Assembly: GCA_017633985.1 (NCBI GenBank)
Contig: JAGBOF010000019.1
Coordinates: 1-64,000 of the forward strand
Source of the DNA: Bacteroidales bacterium
GTDB taxonomy: Bacteria; Bacteroidota; Bacteroidia; Bacteroidales; P3
Length of the DNA stretch: 64,000 nucleotides
Reading direction: 5' to 3'
Shown here: in pieces, positions 44,996 to 54,197 of the stretch
Position numbering within the stretch: position 1 is the first letter of the stretch
Layout of the letters: each line of letters opens with the position of its first letter
The notes under the pieces: model-generated
The model's input: only the letters and a program-made list of their open reading frames with translations
The model's database searches: none
Told to the model about the DNA's origin: nothing
Translations under genes and position numbers: made by a program

Positions 44996-47900
44996 ATGAA
45001 AAAACTTTTTGTCATTGCTACATTGATTGCACTGACATCGGCAGTCAAAGGTCAGCAAACGTCAAATATCATTTTACTTGATGCAAAGAGCCATAACCAA
45101 AGCATTGCAACTTGTGAAGGAGAGTTTTATGACAATAAAAGGAACGGTACTTATGCCACCAATATCGATTATTGGACCACGATTTGTCCCGAAAACGGCA
45201 ACAGCAGGACAAGATTGGAATTTGACATGTTTGATATCCATCCGTCTGATACGGTCTGGATTTTCTACGGTCAGACAATCAACGACCAACCTGCCACTTC
45301 GCAGGTTACGGGTAAGAATTATTTCCAAAACCAAGAGCTTGAAGGCCGGTCGGTATCACCTCCTATAACCGATGTTTCGGGATGTCTTACCGTAAGATTG
45401 AAGAGTAATTCGATGTATGTAGGCGAAGGTTGGAAAGCCAGAATATCCTGCGAGGCCAATTGTCAGGATGTGTACGTGGCATTAGCCCCAACGTTCACCA
45501 AATTTGACGAAAACGGCAACAAAACAACAAGACCCGTAAGACAAGACTTCGAAATAGACACTGTAAGAATAACAGACCCTACGGTAGGCTATGATTTTAC
45601 GATGACTGACGAGACGGGAAAGGTCGGTTATTATAAACGCGATACGATAAAGTTTGATGCAATTGATATTTGTCAGGGAGATTCCGTTGTTTTGCAAGCC
45701 GCTCCCGATTTCAGATACAATGACAAAGCTTATCATCAGAGTCCTGAAAACTGTATTTACATGTGGGGATTCGGTGACAGCGAGACTTCTTACGATACCG
45801 TGTACTACAATCCTTTTATAGGTCACAAATGGTTAAAGGTTAGCGGATATGATTTGAATCTTTATATAAAAGACACTTCTTACGGCGGATGTGTGGCGAA
45901 AAATACATTGAATGCCCGCGTCAGAATAGCCCAAAATCCTGTTAAAAAGAGCAACCCTATGGCAGCGATGTGTTCGGGAGACAGCCAACCAGTAAGTGTT
46001 GACTATACGGGTAATGCTACGGTCGTTATAGACTCCATGCACATCAATCAGGCACAGCGTGAAATTTTCGAAACCAGAACGTTTCTTCCTGACGGAGGTG
46101 CCAGCGACGGAGGAAGCGGATGTTATACTTCAACTTTAACGTTTTCGTCTTTCGGAGCTGGAACAACGCTTTCAAGCGGTAAGGAAATATTGGATGTATG
46201 TATAACAATGGAACATTCCAGTGTGGGTGATATAGGAATAGAATTGGAATGTCCTGACAGCAAAAAGGTACAACTTAAATACAATACAAAGCATAAAGCC
46301 AACAACATGGCTAACCCTAACAGTAAAATATTCTTGGGAGAGCCTGCAGGTCCTATACAAACAGGTTATTTATACAGCAACCTTGCTGACGGTACACCTA
46401 TAACCGACTCAAATGCCAATCCTATAGGACAATGCTGGCAGTATTGTTGGTCGAACATCTATTTAAACAACCAACAAGGCGTATTAACGGGTCTGTCCCC
46501 TAATATAGTAAGAAATTACAGCCGTTCGATAAGGACAGACTCGGTTTTTGTAAACAACCTTGTCGATTCGACACACTTTTGGTCGGAACAATCACAAGTA
46601 TCTATAACAAAACCTGTCGCAGCGGACACGATACATATATACAACGGTACAATGATATCGGCAAAAGGTAACGACACGGTGATACATGCATCAGGCGGAA
46701 CGACAATACCTAATGCCGACGATGTAATCACTTTCCAAACCGGAGATTCCTACCAAAGTGTATCAACGGGTAATGAATATGTATATTCTTTACAATATGA
46801 CACCAACGTATTCGAGACAGGCGATAAGTTTTTACAATCAATGACGGTTATAGAAAACGGCGCTGCCAATCCTCCTGTATACGGGGATACCTGTATATCA
46901 CACAGAACTGATATAACCATATATAACGGCTCGGCGGCAACAGTTCCCGCTTTTGCTGATACGGTTATTATCAACGGAGGCAACTCTGTTACAATAAAGA
47001 ATAACACACAAAGCAATACCGTTACTTATGACTCCATACTTATAGTAACGCTTCACAAAGCTGAATACCGTCCTTACAAAGACGAATCATTCAATGCCAA
47101 ATACGGTGAATACATACGTAACATAGCATATAACTATACCGTAGACTCCGTTGTTTCTACGGGAGACACTTCGCAGTTTTTCCAAACACCTATACAAAAC
47201 ATATCGGGTAATACGGCTTATTCCGAGCCACAGACTCCTGAATACATTCAGGCAATTACTCCTGATTTAAACGGATTCGATAATCTTATCGGCTGTCCGC
47301 TTAACGGAACATGGACAATAAGAATATGCGACGACGTAGATAAAGATAACGGTTGGATTTGTTCATGGTGGTTGGATTTGAAACTTTCTTCCGCTACTGA
47401 CTGGACATACAGCGTTCCTATTGATACGGTAATTTGGGGCGGACCTTACATTGCAAACTCCAAACCTATGTCTGCCGTTATTGCACCTCCTATCAAATCC
47501 TGCGGAGACTTTACATATAATATAAAGGTAATAGATGATTTCGGTTGCGAATGGCCTGCACAATCCAATATCTCAATTGTATGTACACCTGTTGTGGATT
47601 TGGGCCCTGACAAAGAGACCTGCGAAGGCAAACCTGTGACATTGGATGCAGGAAACTTGGGTGCGGCACATTATGATTGGGAACCTACGGGTGAAACAAC
47701 AAAGACAATTACCGTCAATCCGCCTGAAAACGTTTTCGGACCTCAAACATACGCCGTAATGGTAACTAACCACAATGAAGATTTGTATTGTTACGGCAAT
47801 GACACGATAACGGTAAACATACATCCTGCTGCTGCAGCCTCTTTCACATCTGACAAATATCCTCTTGAAGGATGCGAACCATATACCTTCCGTTTGTACT

Positions 47901-48676
47901 CCACTTCTTCCGATGCATCAAAATTTGAATGGCGTTTGGGAGAATATACTTCAACCGAACAAAATCCTGAATTCACATTCCCTTACGGAGATTATGATTT
48001 GCATTTGAAAGTTACCAGTGATTACGGTTGTACAGACTCCGTATATTATTCTAACATGGTACATGTTTATCAGCATCCTACTGCAGATTTTGCATGGGAC
48101 CCTGCTGTGCCTTATTCTTCCAAACCTTTCGTTACGATGGTCAACAGAACGGAACCTGACGAGGATTTTATGCGTTACAGATGGGAGATTCAAAACAATA
48201 AATTTGATTCCAACGACATGGAAAACGTATTCGGCAAGGAGCCGTATTACGAATGGGTAGTCCAACCTGACGCAAATGTGGCGGGAGATTATAAAGTAAT
48301 CTTGGATGCTTACTCATACAATGAATCCGAATCTGGTTACGTATACGAATGTCACGATACGCTGCAGAAAGTGCTTACTATAATTAATGACAATCTGGTA
48401 TTCCCGACAGTGATTACACCTAACGGTGACGGTATCAATGACGTCTTTGAAATACACAACCTTATAAAAGGACAGGCATTCCCTGACAACGAATTGGCTA
48501 TATACAACCGTTACGGAAAGCGTATATTCTTTGTACAGGACATACGCAAGGAAGACCAATTCTGGAATCCTGAAGACACCAACTCACCTACGGGAACATA
48601 TTTCTACCGCTTTATAGGAAAAGGTCCTATACGCAATGTAGAGATAAAAGGAAGTGTGGAAGTTTTACGTGATTAA
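44996..48676 (+). CDS. Large secreted T9SS cargo: CUB-like, split P-domain-like, PKD and type-B sorting domain
   Basis: 1226 residues from ATG 44996, which gives a clean signal peptide (about 1-20). Residues about 38-153 resemble a CUB domain (CEGEFYDNKRNGTYATN, FDMFDIHPSDTVWIFYG). About 376-430 (VCITMEHSSVGDIGIELECP) and 760-800 (LNGTWTIRICDDVDKDNGWI) match the two halves of a proprotein-convertase P domain, separated by some 330 residues of Thr/Ser/Asp-rich repeats. PKD-like modules follow (about 940-1100). The end (FPTVITPNGDGINDVFEI, YNRYGKRIF, PTGTYFYRF) is the gliding-type (type B) T9SS sorting domain, so it should be exported by the SprA translocon and attached to the surface. No enzyme domain is seen. 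Confidence 0.9.
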   Translation: MKKLFVIATLIALTSAVKGQQTSNIILLDAKSHNQSIATCEGEFYDNKRNGTYATNIDYWTTICPENGNSRTRLEFDMFDIHPSDTVWIFYGQTINDQPATSQVTGKNYFQNQELEGRSVSPPITDVSGCLTVRLKSNSMYVGEGWKARISCEANCQDVYVALAPTFTKFDENGNKTTRPVRQDFEIDTVRITDPTVGYDFTMTDETGKVGYYKRDTIKFDAIDICQGDSVVLQAAPDFRYNDKAYHQSPENCIYMWGFGDSETSYDTVYYNPFIGHKWLKVSGYDLNLYIKDTSYGGCVAKNTLNARVRIAQNPVKKSNPMAAMCSGDSQPVSVDYTGNATVVIDSMHINQAQREIFETRTFLPDGGASDGGSGCYTSTLTFSSFGAGTTLSSGKEILDVCITMEHSSVGDIGIELECPDSKKVQLKYNTKHKANNMANPNSKIFLGEPAGPIQTGYLYSNLADGTPITDSNANPIGQCWQYCWSNIYLNNQQGVLTGLSPNIVRNYSRSIRTDSVFVNNLVDSTHFWSEQSQVSITKPVAADTIHIYNGTMISAKGNDTVIHASGGTTIPNADDVITFQTGDSYQSVSTGNEYVYSLQYDTNVFETGDKFLQSMTVIENGAANPPVYGDTCISHRTDITIYNGSAATVPAFADTVIINGGNSVTIKNNTQSNTVTYDSILIVTLHKAEYRPYKDESFNAKYGEYIRNIAYNYTVDSVVSTGDTSQFFQTPIQNISGNTAYSEPQTPEYIQAITPDLNGFDNLIGCPLNGTWTIRICDDVDKDNGWICSWWLDLKLSSATDWTYSVPIDTVIWGGPYIANSKPMSAVIAPPIKSCGDFTYNIKVIDDFGCEWPAQSNISIVCTPVVDLGPDKETCEGKPVTLDAGNLGAAHYDWEPTGETTKTITVNPPENVFGPQTYAVMVTNHNEDLYCYGNDTITVNIHPAAAASFTSDKYPLEGCEPYTFRLYSTSSDASKFEWRLGEYTSTEQNPEFTFPYGDYDLHLKVTSDYGCTDSVYYSNMVHVYQHPTADFAWDPAVPYSSKPFVTMVNRTEPDEDFMRYRWEIQNNKFDSNDMENVFGKEPYYEWVVQPDANVAGDYKVILDAYSYNESESGYVYECHDTLQKVLTIINDNLVFPTVITPNGDGINDVFEIHNLIKGQAFPDNELAIYNRYGKRIFFVQDIRKEDQFWNPEDTNSPTGTYFYRFIGKGPIRNVEIKGSVEVLRD

Positions 48677-48705
48677 TACTTAATTTGTTATTACATCTTT
48701 TATTT

Positions 48706-48745
48706 AATCCGGTTTGACAGCTTGTTTGTTCAACCGGATTTTTTA
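48706..48745 (+). terminator. Terminator behind the T9SS cargo gene
   Basis: Stem AATCCGGTTTG/CAACCGGATT (one bulged T) followed by TTTTATT, 30 nt behind the stop codon. Confidence 0.85.
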
Positions 48746-48784
48746 TTCATTATCAAGTATTTATCCACAGCACGTCGTTACACC

Positions 48785-48872
48785 GAAATAAAACGCCGTT
48801 TCAGTAAATTAATCTGCGACAAAAATTTTTTAATCTGCGATAAAAATTTACTGAAACGGCGTTTTATTTTTA
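48785..48872. repeat. 21-bp-periodic palindromic element E14 (best-preserved copy)
   Basis: Pentamers CGCCG (centre 48796), CTGCG (48816), CTGCG (48837), CGGCG (48859); spacings 20, 21, 22, total 63. The ends 48786-48810 and 48845-48869 are a perfect 25-bp inverted repeat, including the copy-specific CAGTAAA/TTTACTG. Two inner AATCTGCGAYAAAAATTT units form the loop. Confidence 0.95.
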
Positions 48873-48964
48873 CAGACCTGCACTGCGATGCAACAATACA
48901 ATATTTCAAAAAATAAAAACTGCGTTTTGTTAAGCAAAAAAGCCGTTATATAAAAATAATGTTG

Positions 48965-48972
48965 TAATTTTG
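48965..48972 (+). promoter_or_regulatory. metK promoter box
   Basis: TAATTTTG; transcription should begin within a few nt of the riboswitch 5' end (48984). Confidence 0.65.
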
Positions 48973-48983
48973 CAAACCGAAAA

Positions 48984-49034
48984 TGTGGACAGATTTGAAT
49001 TGATTGCAACCACAATAAAAGAATGCTAAAACAT
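48984..49034 (+). promoter_or_regulatory. SAM-II (SAM-alpha) type riboswitch upstream of metK
   Basis: A compact RNA with the family's conserved words in order: P1 5' strand TGTGG (48984-48988), GATTTG (48992-48997), TTGCAACCAC (49004-49013) closing P1, AATAAAA, and GCTAAAA (49025-49031). These match the SAM-II consensus (P1, GAUUUG, UUGCA, P1', UAAA, GCUAAA). It begins about 12 nt behind the promoter box and 90 nt before the metK ATG. SAM-II RNAs bind S-adenosylmethionine and shut translation of methionine and SAM genes. The exact pseudoknot pairing could not be settled by eye. Confidence 0.8.
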
Positions 49035-49119
49035 GAATCCTTTTATTCAAGAAAAATTCAATTCTTATTCATTTCCACTGATTTTATTAATTAATAACAA
49101 TTAAAAAACAGTACAAGAA

Positions 49120-50385
49120 ATGTCAAGATTTATCACATCGGAATCGGTATCAGAGGGACACCCTGATAAAATTGCCGATCAAATTTCAGACGCATTGTTA
49201 GATGAGTTCTTAAGACGCGATCCCAATTCTCGGGTTGCATGCGAAACTTTGGTAACAACGGGTATGGTGGTATTAAGCGGTGAAGTCAAAAGCGAAAGTT
49301 ACGTAGACGTTCAAACCGTTGCCCGCAATGTCATAAGAAATATAGGTTATACCAAAGGGGAATACCAATTTTCGGCTGACAGTTGCGGAGTACTTTCTTC
49401 CATTCATGAACAAAGCCCTGACATCAATCAAGGCGTGGACAGAAAACTGCCTGAACAACAAGGAGCAGGCGATCAGGGTATGATGTTCGGCTATGCCAGC
49501 AAAGACACTGAAGATTATATGCCGTTGCCGTTGGTGTTAGCCCATCAGATTGTATACGAACTTACGCAGATACGCAAAGAAGGTATAATGATGAAGTATT
49601 TGCGTCCCGACAGTAAGTCACAGGTTACGGTGGAATATGAGGATAAAACCAATAAACCTGTTGCAATAAACACTATTGTCATATCTACACAGCACGATGA
49701 GGATGTTAGCTTGAAACAAATAGAGAAAGACATCCGTCTGATATTGCTTCCGCGTATCGCAAGTAAGCAACGCAAGAAAGAAGTCAAGCAAATGTTTGAG
49801 CAAAACTTCCGTTTGCTTGTCAATCCTACGGGAAAATTTGTAATAGGAGGACCTCACGGAGATACGGGACTTACCGGCAGAAAAATTATCGTCGATACCT
49901 ACGGCGGCAAAGGCTCACACGGCGGCGGAGCATTCAGCGGCAAAGATGCGAGCAAGGTAGACCGAAGTGCGGCATACGCTATGCGTCACGTAGCAAAGAA
50001 TATGGTTGCCGCAGGATTATGTGACGAAGTATCGGTACAGGTTGCATATGCAATAGGTGTCGCAGAACCTGTCGGATTGTACGTAGATACTTTCGGAACC
50101 AATCACACCAAACTTAGCGAAGGTGAAATTGCGGAAAAGATACTGAAGATTTTCGATTTAAGACCGTACGCCATAATAGAGCGTTTCGGTTTGAAAAATC
50201 CTATTTATCTTCCTACCGCAGCATACGGTCATTTCGGAAGAACGCCTTATAAAAAGAAAGTGGAAATAATCGAAAACGGACAGTCAACACTCAAAGAAGT
50301 GGATTTCTATCCGTGGGAAAAATTGGATTATACGGATATATTGAAAAAGGAATTCGGTATTTATCAGACTGAATTTAAGTTATAA
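49120..50385 (+). CDS. metK: S-adenosylmethionine synthetase
   Basis: MetK makes SAM from methionine and ATP. Seen: [19 protein letters not shown] (about residues 8-26), [10 protein letters not shown], the loop [13 protein letters not shown], and the phosphate-binding [20 protein letters not shown] (shortened) with GGGAFSGKD. Length 421 is typical for the Bacteroidetes form. It has its own promoter and lies behind a SAM-II-like riboswitch, so its product should feed back on its own translation. sulP follows after 74 nt. Confidence 0.96.
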   Translation: MSRFITSESVSEGHPDKIADQISDALLDEFLRRDPNSRVACETLVTTGMVVLSGEVKSESYVDVQTVARNVIRNIGYTKGEYQFSADSCGVLSSIHEQSPDINQGVDRKLPEQQGAGDQGMMFGYASKDTEDYMPLPLVLAHQIVYELTQIRKEGIMMKYLRPDSKSQVTVEYEDKTNKPVAINTIVISTQHDEDVSLKQIEKDIRLILLPRIASKQRKKEVKQMFEQNFRLLVNPTGKFVIGGPHGDTGLTGRKIIVDTYGGKGSHGGGAFSGKDASKVDRSAAYAMRHVAKNMVAAGLCDEVSVQVAYAIGVAEPVGLYVDTFGTNHTKLSEGEIAEKILKIFDLRPYAIIERFGLKNPIYLPTAAYGHFGRTPYKKKVEIIENGQSTLKEVDFYPWEKLDYTDILKKEFGIYQTEFKL

Positions 50386-50459
50386 GGCAACAAAACGGCA
50401 AAACACAACACGCATATAACCAATTAACAAAATAATTAATCAAAAACACAAGGTAATCA

Positions 50460-52160
50460 ATGGCTTTGATACAAACAAATAACATTAAAGGCGACATTTT
50501 CGGCGGAATAACGGCAGGAATTGTCGCTTTGCCTTTGGCATTGGCATTCGGAATACAGGCTTTCGGCGGAATAGACGACCCTGCAGCCAGTTCGTTGGGC
50601 GCATCCGCAGGTTTAATAGGTGCAATCATGCTCGGATTTTTCGCATCTTTGTTCGGCGGCACGCATTCACAGATAAGCGGACCGACAGGACCGATGACCG
50701 TGGTAACGGCTTCGCTTATCGGCGGAGTATGGGCATCAAGCAACGGAAGCATATCATCGGTTTTGGTCTCAATGTCGCTTGCGGGCATATTCTGCGGCGT
50801 ATTCCAGATACTGTTCGGACTTATAAAAATAGGCAAATACGTCCGCTATATCCCCTATCCCGTTCTCTCGGGATTTATGAGCGGTATCGGTATAATAATC
50901 ATACTTCAACAAATATACCCTTTGCTCGGGCTTAAAGCAAGCGGCAGTATGATTGATTTATTAACCAATCTTCCTTCGGCAGTATCACAAGGTATTTCAG
51001 TAACCGCATTGCTTTTGGGATTAGGTACCGTTGTTATTATTCAGTTATTCCCGTTTGTGACGAAGAAAATACCTTCCACATTGGTGGCATTGGTTGTTAT
51101 GACCGTTATAGGCGTTATCTGCAAAACTGACGAGAGTCTTACAATCGGTTTGATACCGTCTGGGTTGCCTATGCCTATGTTTGCAAAAACGGAAATCAGT
51201 TTAGCGGGTATTGATTGGATGTCCGTAATCAAGGCATCGGTAATTCCTGGACTTACTTTGGCAGGTTTGGGAAGTATTGACACGCTTTTGACTTCCGTTG
51301 TTGCGGATAATATAACCAAGACCAAACATAACAGCAACCAAGAGCTTATCGGACAAGGTATAGGCAATGCTGCGGCAAGTATTTTCTGCGGATTGCCCGG
51401 CGCAGGTGCTACAATGCGTACGGTTGTCAACGTAAAAAGCGGCGGAAGAACCCAAATAAGCGGCATGGTTCACGCTTTATTGCTTTTGTCCATCCTTTTG
51501 GGATTGGGATCACTTGTAAAATATGTACCTTTATCCGTTTTGGCGGGAATACTTATCACCGTAGGCTGGGGAATCATAGATTTCAAAGGTTTTAAAGACC
51601 TTTTGAAGATACCGCGTGCCGATGCGTTCGTACTAATTGTTGTATTCTTGGTAACGGTATTCGTGGATTTGCTTACGGCAGTGGGAATAGGAATGGTGAT
51701 TGCATGTGTTTTGTTTATGAAACGTGCGGGTGATTTGGTTGAAGGTTCTTATTCTTCGGCGGAAATGACTGCTTTTGACAAGGAATCGCCGTGGAACGAC
51801 GAAGGAGGCATACCTGAAAACATTAAACACAAGATTTATATCCAACGTTTGAACGGTCCGATATTTTTCGGCTCCATAACACGTTTTCAGGAAGTGATGC
51901 ACGACGTACCGAATGATGTAAAAATCGTCATAATCCGCATGCGGCTTGTAAATTTCATGGATCAATCGGGCTTATACGCTATGGAAACGGCAATAAAAGA
52001 CCTTCAGCAAAGGGGTATCACCGTCCTTATGACAATAATTCAGCCTCAACCGCTGTACATGCTCACTTCCATGAAACTTATACCTGAAACCGTTCCCGAG
52101 GAACACACTTTCAAGACATTTGAAGATTGTACGGAATTTTTGAAATCACTTGATATTTGA
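50460..52160 (+). CDS. SulP-family anion permease with STAS domain
   Basis: 566 residues: a 12-14 helix SLC26/SulP transport domain (GITAGIVALPLALAFGIQAF, about residues 15-34; GTHSQISGPTGPMTVV, 66-81) and a C-terminal STAS domain (about 455-560) with the MDQSG site, regulated by nucleotide or phosphorylation in relatives. Substrates in the family are sulfate, bicarbonate or dicarboxylates; no residue here decides between them. It may be read from the metK promoter, although 74 nt separate them. Confidence 0.9.
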   Translation: MALIQTNNIKGDIFGGITAGIVALPLALAFGIQAFGGIDDPAASSLGASAGLIGAIMLGFFASLFGGTHSQISGPTGPMTVVTASLIGGVWASSNGSISSVLVSMSLAGIFCGVFQILFGLIKIGKYVRYIPYPVLSGFMSGIGIIIILQQIYPLLGLKASGSMIDLLTNLPSAVSQGISVTALLLGLGTVVIIQLFPFVTKKIPSTLVALVVMTVIGVICKTDESLTIGLIPSGLPMPMFAKTEISLAGIDWMSVIKASVIPGLTLAGLGSIDTLLTSVVADNITKTKHNSNQELIGQGIGNAAASIFCGLPGAGATMRTVVNVKSGGRTQISGMVHALLLLSILLGLGSLVKYVPLSVLAGILITVGWGIIDFKGFKDLLKIPRADAFVLIVVFLVTVFVDLLTAVGIGMVIACVLFMKRAGDLVEGSYSSAEMTAFDKESPWNDEGGIPENIKHKIYIQRLNGPIFFGSITRFQEVMHDVPNDVKIVIIRMRLVNFMDQSGLYAMETAIKDLQQRGITVLMTIIQPQPLYMLTSMKLIPETVPEEHTFKTFEDCTEFLKSLDI

Positions 52161-52188
52161 TGCCGACGGCACAAAAGACATGCCCTTT

Positions 52189-52329
52189 GGCGGAAAATCT
52201 CCGCCTTAAGGCGCATCGCTGCCGCCCCATCGCATATTAATTTGAAAAAAACTGTTTTTTTGACCCAAAAAAACAGTTTTTTTACTGTAAAAAATCAGTT
52301 TTTTTGGAAATAATACGCCACGGGGCGGC
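52189..52329. repeat. Nested hairpins and phased A/T-tract array behind sulP
   Basis: A hairpin GGCGGA/TCCGCC (52189-52205) is followed by a long-range stem GCCGCCCC (52221-52228) and GGGGCGGC (52322-52329). The loop between them holds three A-tract/CTG or CAG/T-tract blocks, centred near 52253, 52275 and 52297, that is 22 bp apart. This is the only spacer above 170 bp without a canonical periodic element, yet its build (short core in A/T tracts, two-turn spacing) is similar. Confidence 0.7.
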
Positions 52330-52332
52330 AAC

Positions 52333-52374
52333 AAAAAGGCTTTAAGCGTACATATCACTGCTTAAAGCCTTTTT
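52333..52374. terminator. Bidirectional terminator between sulP and the ABC ATPase gene
   Basis: Perfect 15-bp stem (AAAAAGGCTTTAAGC at 52333-52347, complement at 52360-52374) with T tracts on both strands, between convergent genes. Confidence 0.92.
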
Positions 52375-52420
52375 AAAACAATATTCCCTTTGCGTATAAT
52401 ATCAACTTTTCGGGCTAATA

Positions 52421-54175
52421 TCACATCATAACCGAATCAATCAACTTTTTGGTATATTCTTCTTTAGGGTGCTTGTAAATTTGCTCACTTTCTCCCTGCT
52501 CAACAATCTTTCCCTTTTGCATAACAATGATTCTGTCTGACATATACTTCACAACGGACAAGTCATGCGATATAAAAAGATACGTAAACCCAAAATCGCG
52601 TTTCAAATCATTCAACAAATTCAGCACTTGTGCCTGAACGCTGACATCCAATGCGGCAACGCTTTCGTCACAAATGATAAGTTTGGGATTTAACGCCAAT
52701 GCACGTGCAATTCCTACCCTTTGGCGCTGTCCGCCCGATAGTTCATGCGGATAACGCGTAAAAAACTCCTCGCCAAGACCCGTTTTGTATAACAATTCCG
52801 CCGCTTTTTCCCTGCGTTTAGATGAATTGTAAAGACCGAACACCTCCATAGGTTCTTCAACTGCATTGCCGACAGTCTTCCGCGGGTTTAAAGATGAATA
52901 AGGATCCTGAAAAATTATTTGAATCTCCTTTCTTAATTGATGTTTCTCCGTCTTTGAAAGTGTATCAAGGCTTTTGCCTTCAAAGATTATGCTGCCCGAA
53001 GAAATATTTATAAGTCTTGTTATCGCACGGCCCACAGTCGTTTTTCCGCAACCGCTTTCCCCTACAATACCGAGCGTTTCGCCTTTATTAACTTCGAAAC
53101 TTACCCCGTTTATTGCGTGAAATCGTTTGGATATTTTGCCCAAAAGATTACGCTTTATAACATAATCAACCTCCAAATTCTTAACCTGCAGCAACGGAAC
53201 GCTACTTTCCGTATCTAAAACATCATGTTGCTTGTCGGATTCATCTGTTTTTGTCTTTGAAACGTCTTTTTCAATACCTGAAACGCCTTTTTCAGTTGCT
53301 GAAACACTCTCTTGAATTATTGAAACGTTTTCTTGAACCGCTGAAACGCCATTTTCAAAGTCTGAAACGTCACCTGATTGCATGAAATCGCTGATTGTTT
53401 TCAACCTTTCGGGTTTATAATCCAGCGGAGGGCGTGATGCGATAAGGCTTTTGGTGTAAATATGCTGCGGATTGTTAAAAATATCGTTTGAAGTGCCCGT
53501 TTCAACAATTTTTCCTTTATATATAACCGCTATTCTGTCCGCTATATGATGCACAACACCCAAATCGTGGGAAATAAACAGCACCGCCATATTGTGTTTT
53601 TGCTGCAAAGACTTCAGAAGTTCCAATACGGCTTTTTGAACAGTCACGTCCAACGCCGTTGTAGGCTCATCGGCAATAAGAAGTTCGGGTTCAATGCCCA
53701 AAGCCATAGCAATCATCACCCTTTGACGCTGTCCGCCCGATAGTTCATGCGGATAAGAGTTGTAAACTCGCTCCGTATCGGGCAAAAGCACCTCTTTGAA
53801 CAATTGAAGCGTCTTTTGCTTTGCTTGCTTGTTTGTCATACCAGTATTCAAAAGCAACATCTCATCAACCTGATGCCCGCATTTTTTCACGGGATTAAGT
53901 GCCGTCATAGGTTCTTGAAATATCATTGCCTTGTGCTTACCGTTAAAAATAATTTCCCCCGATGTTATTGCCTCAATTTTGCGGTCCAAAAGATTCATAA
54001 CAGCTAAAGAAGATACGCTTTTGCCGCTTCCGCTCTCCCCTACAAGAGCCAAAATTTCGCCTTTGTTAATCGAAAAATTCACCTTGTGGGTTACTTCCCG
54101 CCAAGTCTTATTTTGTCTGAAAGATACGCTTAAATCTTTGACTGTTAATACTGTATTTTTTGTTAATGTATCCAC
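52421..54175 (-). CDS. Fused two-domain ABC transporter ATPase (Dpp/Opp D-F type) with heptad-repeat linker
   Basis: 584 residues with two complete ABC domains. Domain 1 (about 1-260): Walker A GESGSGKSVSS, signature LSGGQRQRVMIA, Walker B LLIADEPTTALD. Domain 2 (about 330-580): GESGCGKTTVGR, LSGGQRQRVGIA, LIICDESVAALD. This is the DppD/DppF (or GsiA) arrangement for import of peptides or similar small molecules, but no permease or binding protein lies beside it. Domain 1 is some 15 residues short before its Q loop (HKAMIFQEPM). The linker (about 265-325) consists of VSxxxxx heptads encoded by six exact 21-nt repeats. Confidence 0.9.
   Translation of the reverse strand: MDTLTKNTVLTVKDLSVSFRQNKTWREVTHKVNFSINKGEILALVGESGSGKSVSSLAVMNLLDRKIEAITSGEIIFNGKHKAMIFQEPMTALNPVKKCGHQVDEMLLLNTGMTNKQAKQKTLQLFKEVLLPDTERVYNSYPHELSGGQRQRVMIAMALGIEPELLIADEPTTALDVTVQKAVLELLKSLQQKHNMAVLFISHDLGVVHHIADRIAVIYKGKIVETGTSNDIFNNPQHIYTKSLIASRPPLDYKPERLKTISDFMQSGDVSDFENGVSAVQENVSIIQESVSATEKGVSGIEKDVSKTKTDESDKQHDVLDTESSVPLLQVKNLEVDYVIKRNLLGKISKRFHAINGVSFEVNKGETLGIVGESGCGKTTVGRAITRLINISSGSIIFEGKSLDTLSKTEKHQLRKEIQIIFQDPYSSLNPRKTVGNAVEEPMEVFGLYNSSKRREKAAELLYKTGLGEEFFTRYPHELSGGQRQRVGIARALALNPKLIICDESVAALDVSVQAQVLNLLNDLKRDFGFTYLFISHDLSVVKYMSDRIIVMQKGKIVEQGESEQIYKHPKEEYTKKLIDSVMM
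53259..53384 (-). repeat. Six 21-nt tandem repeats in the ABC ATPase linker
   Basis: On the plus strand GAAAC starts at 53259, 53280, 53301, 53322, 53343 and 53364, exactly 21 nt apart, usually as GAAACGYC...TTTTCA. In the protein each unit gives VS plus five residues (VSDFENG, VSAVQEN, VSIIQES, VSATEKG, VSGIEKD, VSKTKTD), with hydrophobic residues at positions 1 and 4 like a coiled-coil heptad. Confidence 0.9.
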
Positions 54176-54197
54176 TTCCGTCTTTTTTATCAGATTG

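Noticed and set aside
50386-50459. Separate promoter for sulP
   Set aside because: No TAnnTTTG box is seen in the 74-bp gap; the sequence is plain A/C-rich DNA, so readthrough from metK is the simpler view.
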